Origin: a bacterium
Lineage (GTDB): Bacteria > T1Sed10-126
Direction: 5' to 3'
NCBI GenBank assembly: GCA_003557545.1
Contig: PWOD01000134.1
Span: 1 to 33,585, forward strand
Length of the DNA stretch: 33,585 nt
The notes beneath the pieces are model-generated. The model searched no databases and was not told the origin of the DNA. It was given only the letters and a program-made list of their open reading frames with translations. Of this stretch, positions 25,779 through 33,585 are shown piece after piece (position 1 is the first letter of the stretch; every line of letters begins with the position of its first letter). The position numbers and the translations under genes were made by a program.

Positions 25779-28700
25779 TCACTCCCGGGAGTTGAACAGA
25801 GCCAGATGGCCGGGACCCAGTATACCCTGCAGCCGTTGGGCCAGGGCAGCTTCCAGACAGACATTCTGAGTAAGTTTTAAAAAAACCTGCTCATTCTGAT
25901 GATTAACAACAAGCCGAACCGGCGATTCACCGGGGAACTCAACCAGCTGTTCCTGGATCTTTCGCAACTGATCAATGCGCTGATGTTCGGTTAAATAGAT
26001 GTTCAACCCGGGGAGAAAATCAGCTGACAGCGGCTGGAGATCTTTTATCCTCCAGCCGGTTGGAACAGACTCCATCTCACAGAGCACAACCCGCTGTTTA
26101 ACAGATTCCTGAGGAGCGGTCGGCAAAAGGGGAAAACTCTGTTCCTGCTGTTCACCGAGCAACTGCAGCTGCTCCCGGGACTGACCGGAGCAGAAAGCAA
26201 TCAGCTGAGCCGGGGCGACCAATCCCGCAACAGTAAAATTTTCTTGCTGCAGCAGCTCAACTCGGCCCGGAGTCAATAACTCCACAAGATGAAGGAATTT
26301 TTCCAGCGGATGACCTTCCGAATAATATCCAAGAACATCCCGTGCGGCCCGAGAACGCTGTTGGAAACTCCAGCCAGAACCGCTGGGAGGAACAAGTTTT
26401 TCCAGCTTCCGACCGGAGGCCTGAAAAAGATTTTCCTGCCCCGACCGTTGTTCACTATAGAGGGTTTGTCCCCGGCGCAAAAGATCCTCAGCATAATCAA
26501 CAAGCCCGGCCCGGGCAAGTTTAAAGGGATCAAAATATCCGGCTGCAGCTAGCGAGCGGAAACTTTCGAGGGTTAAATTTCGAGGGTTGAGCCGGGAAAA
26601 AAAATCAGTCAGATCATCAAACGGCTGTTTATCCTGCTCCTGCTCAATTCTCCGGGCCAACCTGGAACCAATATTTTTAATTCCACTCAATCCATACCTG
26701 ACCCCGTGCGAGGCAACTGAAAATTCAGCGCCAGAACTGTTAATTCGAGGGGGACAGAGCTGTAAACCATCACTCTCCATGGCCCGGGCGATTCGACCGA
26801 TTCGATCGCGATCGTGCGATTTAACCGTACATAGAGCGGCATAAAACTCCCGGGGGTAGTGGGCCTTAAGGTAGGCGGTGCGGAAGGTGATTTCAGCATA
26901 GGCAGCACTATGGGAACGATTAAACCCATACTGAGCAAAATTAGCCAGGGTGGAGAACAGCTGTTGAAGCCAGTTTTGATCATAACCGGCAGCCACTCCC
27001 CCTTCGATAAACTCCGTTTCCAGTGAAGCCATCAACTGCGGATTTTTTTTGCCCATGGCCCGGCGGAACAGATCAGCTCGAGACCAGCTAAAACCAGCAA
27101 CCACCCGGGCAATCTCCATAACCTGTTCCTGGTAGATTATTATTCCATAGGTATCCTCCAGAACTGGCTGCAGGTCAGGATGAGGATATTCAACCGGTTC
27201 ATCATTACTGCGGCGACGCAGGTAACTATCCACCATTCCCGACTGCAGTGGACCGGGCCGATAAAGTGCCAGGCAGGCCATCAGATCGGCCTTGGTGCGG
27301 GGTTCAACCCGCCGCACGAGATCCCGACAGCCGGCAGTTTCAAACTGGAATATTCCCTCCAGTGAGCCTTCCATCAAGAGCTTTCTTACAGAAGAATCAA
27401 GCCGGGTTATGTTTTCCAGACGAGGTCGGGAAGCGGCAGGAATCCGCTCCAGAGTCAACTCCAGAAGGGTCAGGGTTGTCAACCCGAGAATATCGAGTTT
27501 CAAATAGCCCAGGTTGTTAAGATCATACATATCAAACTGGGCGGCGGGCAGCCCCCCCTGGCTATCCCGATAGACCGGCAGCTGACGATCAAGCTCTTCG
27601 TTACCAATGACCAGACCGGCGGCATGAATCGAGGAGTTGCGCACAAGACCTTCGAGTTTTTTTGCCTGGTCATACCAATCTTCCAACCCCTCCTCCTGTT
27701 TGAGAGCAGCCTCCAGCTGTTCAAACCTCCGGGGCAGCTGATCCAGGGAAAAATCGCTATCGGCGGGAAAATAATTAAGCAGCCGGTTAATTTTCTCCTG
27801 GGGTTCCCCCCGGATTCTCCCGAGATCACGCAGAGCTGTCCGGGCCTTAATTCGATTAAATGTTATGATCTGCAGGACAGAACTATCACCAAACCGCCGG
27901 CGGATATAATCGATAACCTCATCCCGACGGCGATCGGCAAAATCAAGATCAATGTCAGGCATTTCGCGGCGCTCATCGTTTAAAAATCGTTCAAAAATCA
28001 GGTCATGTTGAAAAGGATCGATTTCAGTGATCCCCAGCAGGTAAGCAATCAGGGCACCGGCCGCCGAGCCGCGGCCCGGTCCCACAGCAATACCGGTTTT
28101 ACGGGCCCAGTTAACAATATCAGCAACAATTAAAAAATAATCCGAAAATCCCCTGCTGATTATAACCTTCAGCTCATGCTCCAGCCGTTCAACCGCCTGT
28201 TCCCGGGAAGCAGCCAGAGATTTTTCGTCAACTGCTTCACGGCAGAGTTGTTCCAAATATTCAGCCGAATCACGGGATTCCGGGCAGGGATAAGAGGGTA
28301 ACTTATGATTATCTTCCCGCAGCTCAAAATAACAGCGGCGGGCCAGACGCTCGGTCAAATCCAGGCGGTGAGACTGTTCACCCAACCAGCTGCGCATCTG
28401 CTGTTCATCGGCGATAAACTGCTGCCGGCGATAGGCCGGCAGCTCAGCCATCTCCGCCAGTCGGAGGTTTTCCTGAACCGCAATTCGCAGCCGTAAAACT
28501 TCTGAATCAGTTCTGTCAGGATAGTAGGCCGGATGGGTTATTATGGTTTCAATATCCAGTTCATCGGCCAGCCGGAGATATTGTCGTTCCCGGTCGGACA
28601 GTTGATCATAAAGGGGTAATTCAAAATAAAACCGGTCTTTATAAAGTTGTTTAGCCCGAACGAGAGCTTGTTTCAAATCATCCGGATCGCTCTGCCAGGG

Positions 28701-29120
28701 AGGAGCTCCCAGGTGACTCTCCGGCCCCAGCACAAACAGCCCGTCAAGCTTTTCGGCCAGTCGTTCCCGGGTGACAAAGAGGCCGCGCTGCGGACGTTTT
28801 TGATAACTTTCTGCCAGCAGCTGACAGAGGTTACTGTATCCCTGCTGATTTTCCACCAGAATCCGCAAAGCCCGATTAGCTCGATAGAGATCAGGAACAT
28901 TCTCTTTACCAATAATCAACTCAATGCCAATCACCGGTTTAATCCCCCGGGCGAAGGCCTGTTGTTGAAATTTATAAGCAGCAAATAGATTATGGCGATC
29001 CAGCAGCCCACACAACTCAATACCCTGCTCTTTAAGCTTTTCAAGGTACTGCACGATCCCCATACAACCATCCTCAAGGCTGTATTCAGAATGTGCATGG
29101 AGACAGGCATAACCGCTCAT
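25779..29120 (-). CDS. dnaE: DNA polymerase III alpha subunit (replicative polymerase, DnaE type)
   Basis: 1,113 residues, a normal DnaE length. ATG 29120 has GGGAGG 6-7 bases upstream; the frame stays open further but only into non-conserved sequence. Order: PHP domain from LHAHSEYS (7-14); palm and fingers with PGRGSAAG (348-355), PDIDLDF (388-394) holding the first catalytic aspartates, and YLKLDILGL (539-547) with the third; then HAAGLVIG, YRPGPL, IYQEQVM, RRAMGKK and GFNRSHSAAY, all DnaE hallmarks; then the helix-hairpin-helix region and an OB-fold near FTVAGLVAP. In the PHP domain the usual TDHGN is LLDRHN (38-43) and the usual TNDxHY is THPAYY (195-200), so metal-dependent proofreading by this domain looks lost. 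It is divergent from the PduS-like gene. Confidence 0.97.
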   Translation of the reverse strand: MSGYACLHAHSEYSLEDGCMGIVQYLEKLKEQGIELCGLLDRHNLFAAYKFQQQAFARGIKPVIGIELIIGKENVPDLYRANRALRILVENQQGYSNLCQLLAESYQKRPQRGLFVTRERLAEKLDGLFVLGPESHLGAPPWQSDPDDLKQALVRAKQLYKDRFYFELPLYDQLSDRERQYLRLADELDIETIITHPAYYPDRTDSEVLRLRIAVQENLRLAEMAELPAYRRQQFIADEQQMRSWLGEQSHRLDLTERLARRCYFELREDNHKLPSYPCPESRDSAEYLEQLCREAVDEKSLAASREQAVERLEHELKVIISRGFSDYFLIVADIVNWARKTGIAVGPGRGSAAGALIAYLLGITEIDPFQHDLIFERFLNDERREMPDIDLDFADRRRDEVIDYIRRRFGDSSVLQIITFNRIKARTALRDLGRIRGEPQEKINRLLNYFPADSDFSLDQLPRRFEQLEAALKQEEGLEDWYDQAKKLEGLVRNSSIHAAGLVIGNEELDRQLPVYRDSQGGLPAAQFDMYDLNNLGYLKLDILGLTTLTLLELTLERIPAASRPRLENITRLDSSVRKLLMEGSLEGIFQFETAGCRDLVRRVEPRTKADLMACLALYRPGPLQSGMVDSYLRRRSNDEPVEYPHPDLQPVLEDTYGIIIYQEQVMEIARVVAGFSWSRADLFRRAMGKKNPQLMASLETEFIEGGVAAGYDQNWLQQLFSTLANFAQYGFNRSHSAAYAEITFRTAYLKAHYPREFYAALCTVKSHDRDRIGRIARAMESDGLQLCPPRINSSGAEFSVASHGVRYGLSGIKNIGSRLARRIEQEQDKQPFDDLTDFFSRLNPRNLTLESFRSLAAAGYFDPFKLARAGLVDYAEDLLRRGQTLYSEQRSGQENLFQASGRKLEKLVPPSGSGWSFQQRSRAARDVLGYYSEGHPLEKFLHLVELLTPGRVELLQQENFTVAGLVAPAQLIAFCSGQSREQLQLLGEQQEQSFPLLPTAPQESVKQRVVLCEMESVPTGWRIKDLQPLSADFLPGLNIYLTEHQRIDQLRKIQEQLVEFPGESPVRLVVNHQNEQVFLKLTQNVCLEAALAQRLQGILGPGHLALFNSRE

Positions 29121-29160
29121 AATATTCCTCCCGCTATAAGCTATTTTTCTCCCCGGCTCA

Positions 29161-29222
29161 GGAAAAAGTTGATTTTTCCCAGACTGAGAAGCTATTATAT
29201 GTTGCTGTTTATTATACAAGAA
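29161..29222. promoter_or_regulatory. Divergent promoter region between dnaE and the PduS-like gene
   Basis: On the plus strand TTGATT (29169-29174) and TATTAT (29193-29198) are 18 bases apart. On the minus strand TATAAT (29194-29199) has a weak -35 TTCTTG (29217-29222) 17 bases away. The two -10 elements share the same bases. A perfect 7-bp inverted repeat, GGAAAAA-gttga-TTTTTCC (29161-29179), overlaps the plus-strand -35 and could be an operator. Confidence 0.4.
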
Positions 29223-30560
29223 CTGGAGGCTGAGCAAACAATTACTATCGTAGAAGCTGCACTTGAAGCGGGAATTGTTGGTGCCGGTGGTGCCGGATTT
29301 CCCACCCACGTTAAACTACAGGCCGAGGTTGAAACGATCATTGCTAACGGAGCTGAGTGTGAACCACTGCTCTCAACCGATCAGCACTTGATGGTAACCC
29401 GGGCCCGGGAGATTGTTCGAGGAGTTGAACTGGCTCAACAGGCTACCGGAGCCAAAAATGGCATAATTGCACTGAAAAAAAAGTATAAAAAAGCTGTTGC
29501 CAGCCTGGAAAAAGCAATTCAGGGCAGCGATGTAAAACTCAGTCTTATGGGTAACTACTATCCGGCCGGAGATGAGGTTGAGATGGTTCATGCCGTAACC
29601 GGAAAAATTGTCCCGGAAGGTGGTCTGCCCCTTGATGTGGGAATAGTTGTCAGTAATGTAAACCCCCTGCTGAACCTTTACCTGGCAGTCACTGAAAACA
29701 GACCTGTAACAACCCGCTGGGTGACAGTCGCCGGCGCGGTTGACAAACCGTTCATAGCCGAAGTCCCGATCGGGACAACCGCGGAACTACTGCTGGAAAC
29801 GGCCCAACCTCAGGTGGCTGATCCGGTACTAATTACCGGCGGCCCGATGACCGGTAACCTGGTAGGTCCCGAACATGGTATGTCTAAAACCTGCGGGGCC
29901 CTGATTGTTCTGCCGCCGGATAACACCACGGCCGTCCGGAAACAGCGACCGATCACAGCAGAATACAGGCGGGGAAAATCGATGTGTGACCAATGTTTTG
30001 AATGTACCATAGTCTGCCCCCGCAACCATGTCAGCCATGATCTATATCCCGATAAAATAATGCGTAACCTGTTCATCGCACCGGAGGAAACAAAATATGA
30101 TCTAACCTCAGTCTACCTCTGCTGTGAATGTGGACTGTGTGACATGTATGCCTGTCCGCTTGACCTGTCGCCACGTGATTTAATCGTGCAACTCCGCTCA
30201 GAACTGAGGGCGGCGGGGATCGAGAATCCGCATAACAAGAAACCGGATACTCCCCATCCAGAGCAGGGGTTTCGTAAAGTTAACGCTGACAAGCTGCTGA
30301 CCAGACTGCAGCTGCGCAAATATGACCGGCCGGAATTTCCCCTGATTGAGCTCAATCCCAGCCGGGTTCTAATTCCCCTGGACGGACATGTGGGTGTCCC
30401 CTCAAAAGCAGTTGTTAAACCGGGGCAAAAGGTTATTAAGGGAGATCTCATAGCCGACATACCACCCAACTCACTGGGCAGTAAAATTCATGCCAGCATC
30501 GACGGAACCGTTACAACGATTGAAAATAATAAAATCGAAATTACTGCGGAGGCAAATTGA
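29199..30560 (+). CDS. PduS-like flavin / 4Fe-4S electron transfer protein (RnfC family)
   Basis: About 453 residues, the size of PduS. Order: FMN-binding complex I 51-kDa-type domain with GAGGAGFPTHVK (28-39); SLBB region; dicluster ferredoxin region with CDQCFECTIVCP (C263, C266, C269, C273) and CECGLCDMYACP (C309-C319); C-terminal RnfC-type barrel-sandwich domain with VVKPGQKVIKGD. PduS is known as a cobalamin reductase that binds the shell protein PduT; a soluble NADH-dependent electron transfer role is likely here too. Its stop is one base before the PduT-like ATG, matching the known partner. The start is uncertain: ATG 29199 has no good ribosome site and may precede the transcript start, while GGAGG (29225-29229) points to an in-frame ATT at 29241 that would give a family-like N-terminus. 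Confidence 0.88.
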   Translation: MLLFIIQELEAEQTITIVEAALEAGIVGAGGAGFPTHVKLQAEVETIIANGAECEPLLSTDQHLMVTRAREIVRGVELAQQATGAKNGIIALKKKYKKAVASLEKAIQGSDVKLSLMGNYYPAGDEVEMVHAVTGKIVPEGGLPLDVGIVVSNVNPLLNLYLAVTENRPVTTRWVTVAGAVDKPFIAEVPIGTTAELLLETAQPQVADPVLITGGPMTGNLVGPEHGMSKTCGALIVLPPDNTTAVRKQRPITAEYRRGKSMCDQCFECTIVCPRNHVSHDLYPDKIMRNLFIAPEETKYDLTSVYLCCECGLCDMYACPLDLSPRDLIVQLRSELRAAGIENPHNKKPDTPHPEQGFRKVNADKLLTRLQLRKYDRPEFPLIELNPSRVLIPLDGHVGVPSKAVVKPGQKVIKGDLIADIPPNSLGSKIHASIDGTVTTIENNKIEITAEAN

Positions 30561-30561
30561 T

Positions 30562-31110
30562 ATGAACAACGCTATCGGACTTATTGAACTAACCGGGATC
30601 GCCCGTGGATATAAGGCAACAGATGGCATGCTGAAAGCGGCCGACGTTGAGCTGATTGAGGCTCACACAGTCTGTCCCGGTAAATTTATCGCCCTGATTA
30701 CCGGTGAGGTGGGTGATGTTGAGCGCTCAGTAGCGACCGGTATAGAGCTGGCCGAACATACCCTGGTCGATGATTTAATCATTCCGAACATTCACCCCCA
30801 GCTAATACCGGCGTTACGTGATACAGCCGATGTGGGCAAGGTAGACGCACTGGGGATTGTGGAGTTTTTCTCGGTTGCCTCAACTATAATTGCCGCCGAT
30901 GCCGCAGCCAAAAAAGCGGATGTTAAACTGATTGAAGTACGTCTGGCCAATGCACTTGGGGGCAAAGGTTTTTTCACCGTGACCGGAACTATAGAAGCTG
31001 TAAATTCAGCCATCACAGCCGGCTGTGATACGGTCAAAGAAAAGGGAATAATAATCGAACGGACAGTTATTCCACGGCCGGACGAAACACTCCATTCAGC
31101 TATCCTCTAG
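30562..31110 (+). CDS. PduT-like tandem BMC-domain shell protein
   Basis: 182 residues with two BMC domains (about 1-90 and 95-180), forming a pseudohexameric trimer in the family. It resembles PduT closely: the start NNAIGLIELTGIARG, the segment HTVCPGKF with Cys38, the position of the PduT cysteine that holds a 4Fe-4S cluster at the trimer axis, NIHPQLIPAL, and the end RTVIPRPDE. GGAGG lies 9 bases before ATG 30562. An in-frame ATG at 30490 is possible but would run inside the PduS-like gene. It is the only shell protein in view; no hexamer, pentamer, signature enzyme or encapsulation peptide is seen nearby. It may close with shell proteins encoded elsewhere or act with the PduS-like protein alone. 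Confidence 0.93.
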   Translation: MNNAIGLIELTGIARGYKATDGMLKAADVELIEAHTVCPGKFIALITGEVGDVERSVATGIELAEHTLVDDLIIPNIHPQLIPALRDTADVGKVDALGIVEFFSVASTIIAADAAAKKADVKLIEVRLANALGGKGFFTVTGTIEAVNSAITAGCDTVKEKGIIIERTVIPRPDETLHSAIL

Positions 31111-31189
31111 CAGCTTTTAAACCAACCGGAGGTCCAGAGGCAGAGGCAAAGCCAAACTTACCGGATCGGGTAACAGCAACCGGAGTGGA

Positions 31190-32941
31190 CTAATCACGTT
31201 CCTTTTCAGAGACAAAATCCTGAAGAATCTTGCTGCGGGATGGATGCCGCAGTTTTTCCAGGGCTTTATTTTCAATCTGACGAATACGTTCCCGGGTAAC
31301 CTTAAACATATTACCGACCTCTTCCAGGGTACGTTCATATCCATCATCCAGCCCGAACCGTAATCTGATCACCTGCTCTTCACGCCAGTCAATACTTTTC
31401 AGAACATCCTCAAGCTGACCCTGGAGCAACTCATCAGAAGTATTTTTCATCGGTGACTCCAGCTTTTTATCCTCAACAAAATCACCCAGGCTGCTCTCCC
31501 CATCATCACCGATTGGTGTTTCCAGAGAGATTGGATCCTGGGATATCTTCAAGATGTTTTTAACCCGCTCTTCCTCCCAGTTAAGCGCTTCAGCAATCTC
31601 TGACGGCTGTGGTTCACGGTTATTTGTCTGGACCAGCTCCCGAGCCACCCGCAGGACCTTGTTGATCTGCTCGACCATATGTACCGGTACCCTGATAGTC
31701 CTGGATTGATCGGCTATTGAGCGGGTAATCGCCTGACGAATCCACCAGGTTGCATAGGTGGAAAATTTAAAACCCTTACGATATTCAAACTTATCAACCG
31801 CCTTGGTCAGGCCAATGTTTCCCTCCTGGATCAGATCAAGGAAAGATAGACCCCGATTCGTATAGCGCTTGGCGATACTAACAACCAGCCGAAGATTACT
31901 GCTGACCATCTTATTATGATATTTCTGCATCTTATTTTCGGCCAGCTGTATCTTATGATAAACTTTGCGCAGATCCCGTTCATGGAGCTGAAACAGCTCC
32001 AGTTTTTTCTCGGCTTCCACTGCCTTTTTTATCAGACGTCGAGAAAAACGCTCAATGTTACGCCAGCTATATTTACTACCGGCCTCCCATTTCTTCCGGG
32101 CCTCCGGGTCGTTAAGCAGCCGTTCATAGAGTTTCAACAGCTGCTTCGGGCTACGATTCAACCGCTGTTTCACCTGTTCCTCCAACTGTTTGAGACTGTC
32201 GATTAACTCAATAGTCTGCTTGATCTCCTCGGTCCATTCAAAGACCAGATCCTTATTGATCTCCAGCTCATCAAAGGCCAGGTAAAGTTTTTCGCAGATT
32301 TCCCGATAGTTTTCAGCAAGCTCCCGGGTTTCATCAGGATCATCGGTGGCCTGGATCTTCTTATAACTTTTTTCCAGCATCGCACGGTACTGAATTACCC
32401 GGTTACGGGCGGTTTCAATCTTATCAAACCAGTACTCAACATCATCCTCCTCCAACCGTTGAGTCTTCTTCACCTGAACCAATTTTTTCAGACTGATCTC
32501 CCGATCCAACACCTTTCGGGCAAACTCGATATATTCTCGAGCAGCAAAAGAGGTGCCTAAAACCGCCTCCATAACCCGTTTCTTACCCAGCTCAATCTGT
32601 TTTGATATATGAACCTCTTCCTCCGAGGAAAGCAACTCATGATTCCCGATCTCTTTCAGATAGAGTCGAACCGGATCTGTCAATCCCTCGTTCATATCGT
32701 CATCATCACGATTGAGCAAACCCAGCTCTTCGGCAAAATCATAACCAGTATCGTCACTGACAATTTCAATCGACTGTTTACGCAGATAAACAATTAGATC
32801 ATCGACATTCCAGGTTTCAGTAGACTCATCCGGCAAGATATCATTCAACTCGGAATAGGTAATATTCCCCTTCTCTTTAGCAACTGCGAGCAGCTCATCG
32901 ATTCCTGCTAAATTTTCAACCACATCTTCAACCTTTTGCAT
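31190..32941 (-). CDS. rpoD: Primary sigma factor RpoD (sigma-70)
   Basis: 583 residues. Region 1.1 is at about 1-80. Region 1.2 is [12 protein letters not shown] (88-99). A long charged helical non-conserved region runs from about 125 to 340. Regions 2.1-2.4 cover [14 protein letters not shown] to [17 protein letters not shown] (347-412), with the -10-binding residues. Region 3 follows from [13 protein letters not shown]. Region 4 has [20 protein letters not shown] (538-557), the -35-binding helix. The long insertion is the kind seen in proteobacterial RpoD and makes the protein much larger than the B. subtilis type. GGGAGG lies 10 bases before ATG 32941. It is convergent with the PduT-like gene across about 80 bases, where I see no strong terminator. 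Confidence 0.97.
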   Translation of the reverse strand: MQKVEDVVENLAGIDELLAVAKEKGNITYSELNDILPDESTETWNVDDLIVYLRKQSIEIVSDDTGYDFAEELGLLNRDDDDMNEGLTDPVRLYLKEIGNHELLSSEEEVHISKQIELGKKRVMEAVLGTSFAAREYIEFARKVLDREISLKKLVQVKKTQRLEEDDVEYWFDKIETARNRVIQYRAMLEKSYKKIQATDDPDETRELAENYREICEKLYLAFDELEINKDLVFEWTEEIKQTIELIDSLKQLEEQVKQRLNRSPKQLLKLYERLLNDPEARKKWEAGSKYSWRNIERFSRRLIKKAVEAEKKLELFQLHERDLRKVYHKIQLAENKMQKYHNKMVSSNLRLVVSIAKRYTNRGLSFLDLIQEGNIGLTKAVDKFEYRKGFKFSTYATWWIRQAITRSIADQSRTIRVPVHMVEQINKVLRVARELVQTNNREPQPSEIAEALNWEEERVKNILKISQDPISLETPIGDDGESSLGDFVEDKKLESPMKNTSDELLQGQLEDVLKSIDWREEQVIRLRFGLDDGYERTLEEVGNMFKVTRERIRQIENKALEKLRHPSRSKILQDFVSEKERD

Positions 32942-33274
32942 GGGAAACGATCCTCCCTTTAATTTTAAGATAAATCCTGGTTTAATTTCTGCGGCTGCAT
33001 TCTAATGGCCTGATAAAACGATAGAGGATCAACCACGGCACACAGCCCGGTGCGGGTGACAAACTTTACCGTACACTATTTAATTTCAACCAGGCCCTTC
33101 ATTACTACATTACTGGTTATTTGGAAAAATTCCTTCTACAAATATATTTACTACATTTCTGACTGTTTTACAAAGATTATTTATAATAACACTGTCAGCC
33201 TCAGCAGTACTGACCGACAGGGAGCGGCGAGGACAGTGCTTGAGCTATGAGGAGAAAAATTCAGTTAAAGAGGT
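32942..33274. other. 333-base gap upstream of rpoD: hairpins, direct repeat, weak promoter
   Basis: No convincing gene. Seen: an imperfect hairpin at 33034-33058 (CAC-GCAC / GTGC-GGTG); an exact 10-base direct repeat TTACTACATT at 33102-33111 and 33148-33157, 46 bases apart; a weak minus-strand promoter TTGTAA-17-TAAATA (33168-33173 and 33145-33150), whose -10 end and spacer overlap the second repeat copy; and an inverted repeat CACTGTC / GACAGTG at 33190-33238 with a 35-base structured loop just after the upstream gene. The last could act as a terminator or processing site on the minus strand, but its T-run is poor. Confidence 0.4.
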
Positions 33275-33585
33275 TCAGGCCTGATTTTCCTCCTGTTGTT
33301 TCATTCTAATCAGCTCATTAAGGAGGGCTTTTTGCCCGGAATTAAGCTTTCCGGAACTCTCAGAACCAGCCTGTTGACCGAGGGTCTGAACAGTCTGAGC
33401 CCGTTCATGGCGGTTAGCCTGTTTTTTTATCATTTCAGCAATCTTCTGTGGTTCAACTCCAGACAAGAACTCCTCAATGTGATCAGAGCTGAGCAGTTTG
33501 GCCAGATAAGCATGCTGCTCATGGGGGACAAAATTCAACCATCTTTTAGGGGTAAACTCCAGCTTCTCCTTCTTGATTTTAAACA
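33275..33585 (-). CDS. C-terminal part of an unrecognised protein (partial)
   Basis: The last 102 residues of a gene whose start is outside the window; the frame is open to base 33585. It begins FKIKKEKLEFTPKRW, then a mostly helical stretch (YLAKLLSSDHIEEFL, KIAEMIKKQ) and a Gln/Glu-rich tail. No motif I know is present. Position upstream of rpoD would suit dnaG, but I see nothing that proves it is primase, so I leave it unnamed. A TTG at 33538 could be a start, but no ribosome site precedes it and the frame continues upstream with similar composition. Confidence 0.6.
   Translation of the reverse strand, partial: FKIKKEKLEFTPKRWLNFVPHEQHAYLAKLLSSDHIEEFLSGVEPQKIAEMIKKQANRHERAQTVQTLGQQAGSESSGKLNSGQKALLNELIRMKQQEENQA

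Noticed and set aside
17254-28988. Plus-strand frames opposite the arg/lys cluster and dnaE
   Set aside because: All lie opposite well-recognised minus-strand enzymes and show no domain of their own.
28992-29198. Longer N-terminus of the PduS-like protein from an ATG at 28992
   Set aside because: It would lie inside the 5' end of dnaE on the other strand, and the added 69 residues do not resemble the family.
29121-29309. 63-residue N-terminal extension of DnaE
   Set aside because: Conserved DnaE sequence begins at MSGYACLHAHSEYS, with GGGAGG immediately before ATG 29120. The extra stretch is non-conserved and overlaps the divergent promoter region.
31111-31189. Terminator between the PduT-like gene and rpoD
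   Set aside because: Only a 5-bp stem (TTACC / GGTAA near 31158-31173) without a T-run on either strand.
33050-33250. Small plus-strand protein of 66 residues upstream of rpoD
   Set aside because: No ribosome site and AT-rich non-conserved sequence, and it crosses the hairpin and repeats; coding is unlikely.

Overview
The window looks like a stretch of chromosome from an anaerobic, probably salt-adapted bacterium of the Bacillota. A member of Halanaerobiia would fit, but I hold that loosely. The pointers are Firmicutes-style Shine-Dalgarno sites (AGGAGG-type), a PduS/PduT-type redox pair lying among housekeeping genes, and a very acidic giant secreted protein. No tRNA, rRNA, CRISPR array, insertion sequence or prophage gene was seen.

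Layout, left to right. (1) Positions 1-16461, minus strand, are one uninterrupted reading frame that runs off the left edge. It encodes the first 5,487 residues of a giant secreted protein made of a signal peptide and at least 12 complete supermodules. Each supermodule has a lead-in segment, a run of 3-14 GLUG motifs, an SFWD/AGW/NDGYPY junction and an InlB-type beta repeat. The gene has its own promoter and ribosome binding site at 16462-16540. (2) Positions 16749-24294, minus strand, are a tight seven-gene cluster. In transcription order it holds a phosphoribosyltransferase-like protein, a carbamoyltransferase-fold protein lacking the usual catalytic motifs, argG, argH, lysA, dapA and dapB. 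It combines the last two steps of arginine synthesis with three steps of the diaminopimelate/lysine pathway. (3) Positions 24489-25636, minus strand, are a tandem-ACT protein and a glyoxalase II-type hydrolase with overlapping ends. (4) Positions 25779-29120, minus strand, are dnaE, the replicative DNA polymerase III alpha subunit. (5) Positions 29199-31110, plus strand, are a PduS-like flavin/iron-sulfur protein and a PduT-like tandem-BMC shell protein with the cluster-binding Cys38, with no other microcompartment gene in view. (6) Positions 31190-32941, minus strand, are rpoD, preceded by a 333-base gap with repeats and hairpins and by the 3' end of an unrecognised gene.

How the genes work together. 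ArgG and ArgH make arginine from citrulline and aspartate. DapA and DapB make tetrahydrodipicolinate from aspartate semialdehyde and pyruvate, and LysA makes lysine from meso-diaminopimelate. The two unfamiliar proteins at the head of that operon are probably co-expressed with them. PduS and PduT homologues are known to work as an electron relay across a microcompartment shell, so the isolated pair here is the clearest pointer to an unusual system. The giant gene is transcribed separately and probably makes a surface or extracellular fibre or adhesin. The strongest candidates for new biology are the orphan PduS/PduT pair, the pseudo-carbamoyltransferase plus phosphoribosyltransferase pair, and the giant GLUG/InlB-repeat protein.
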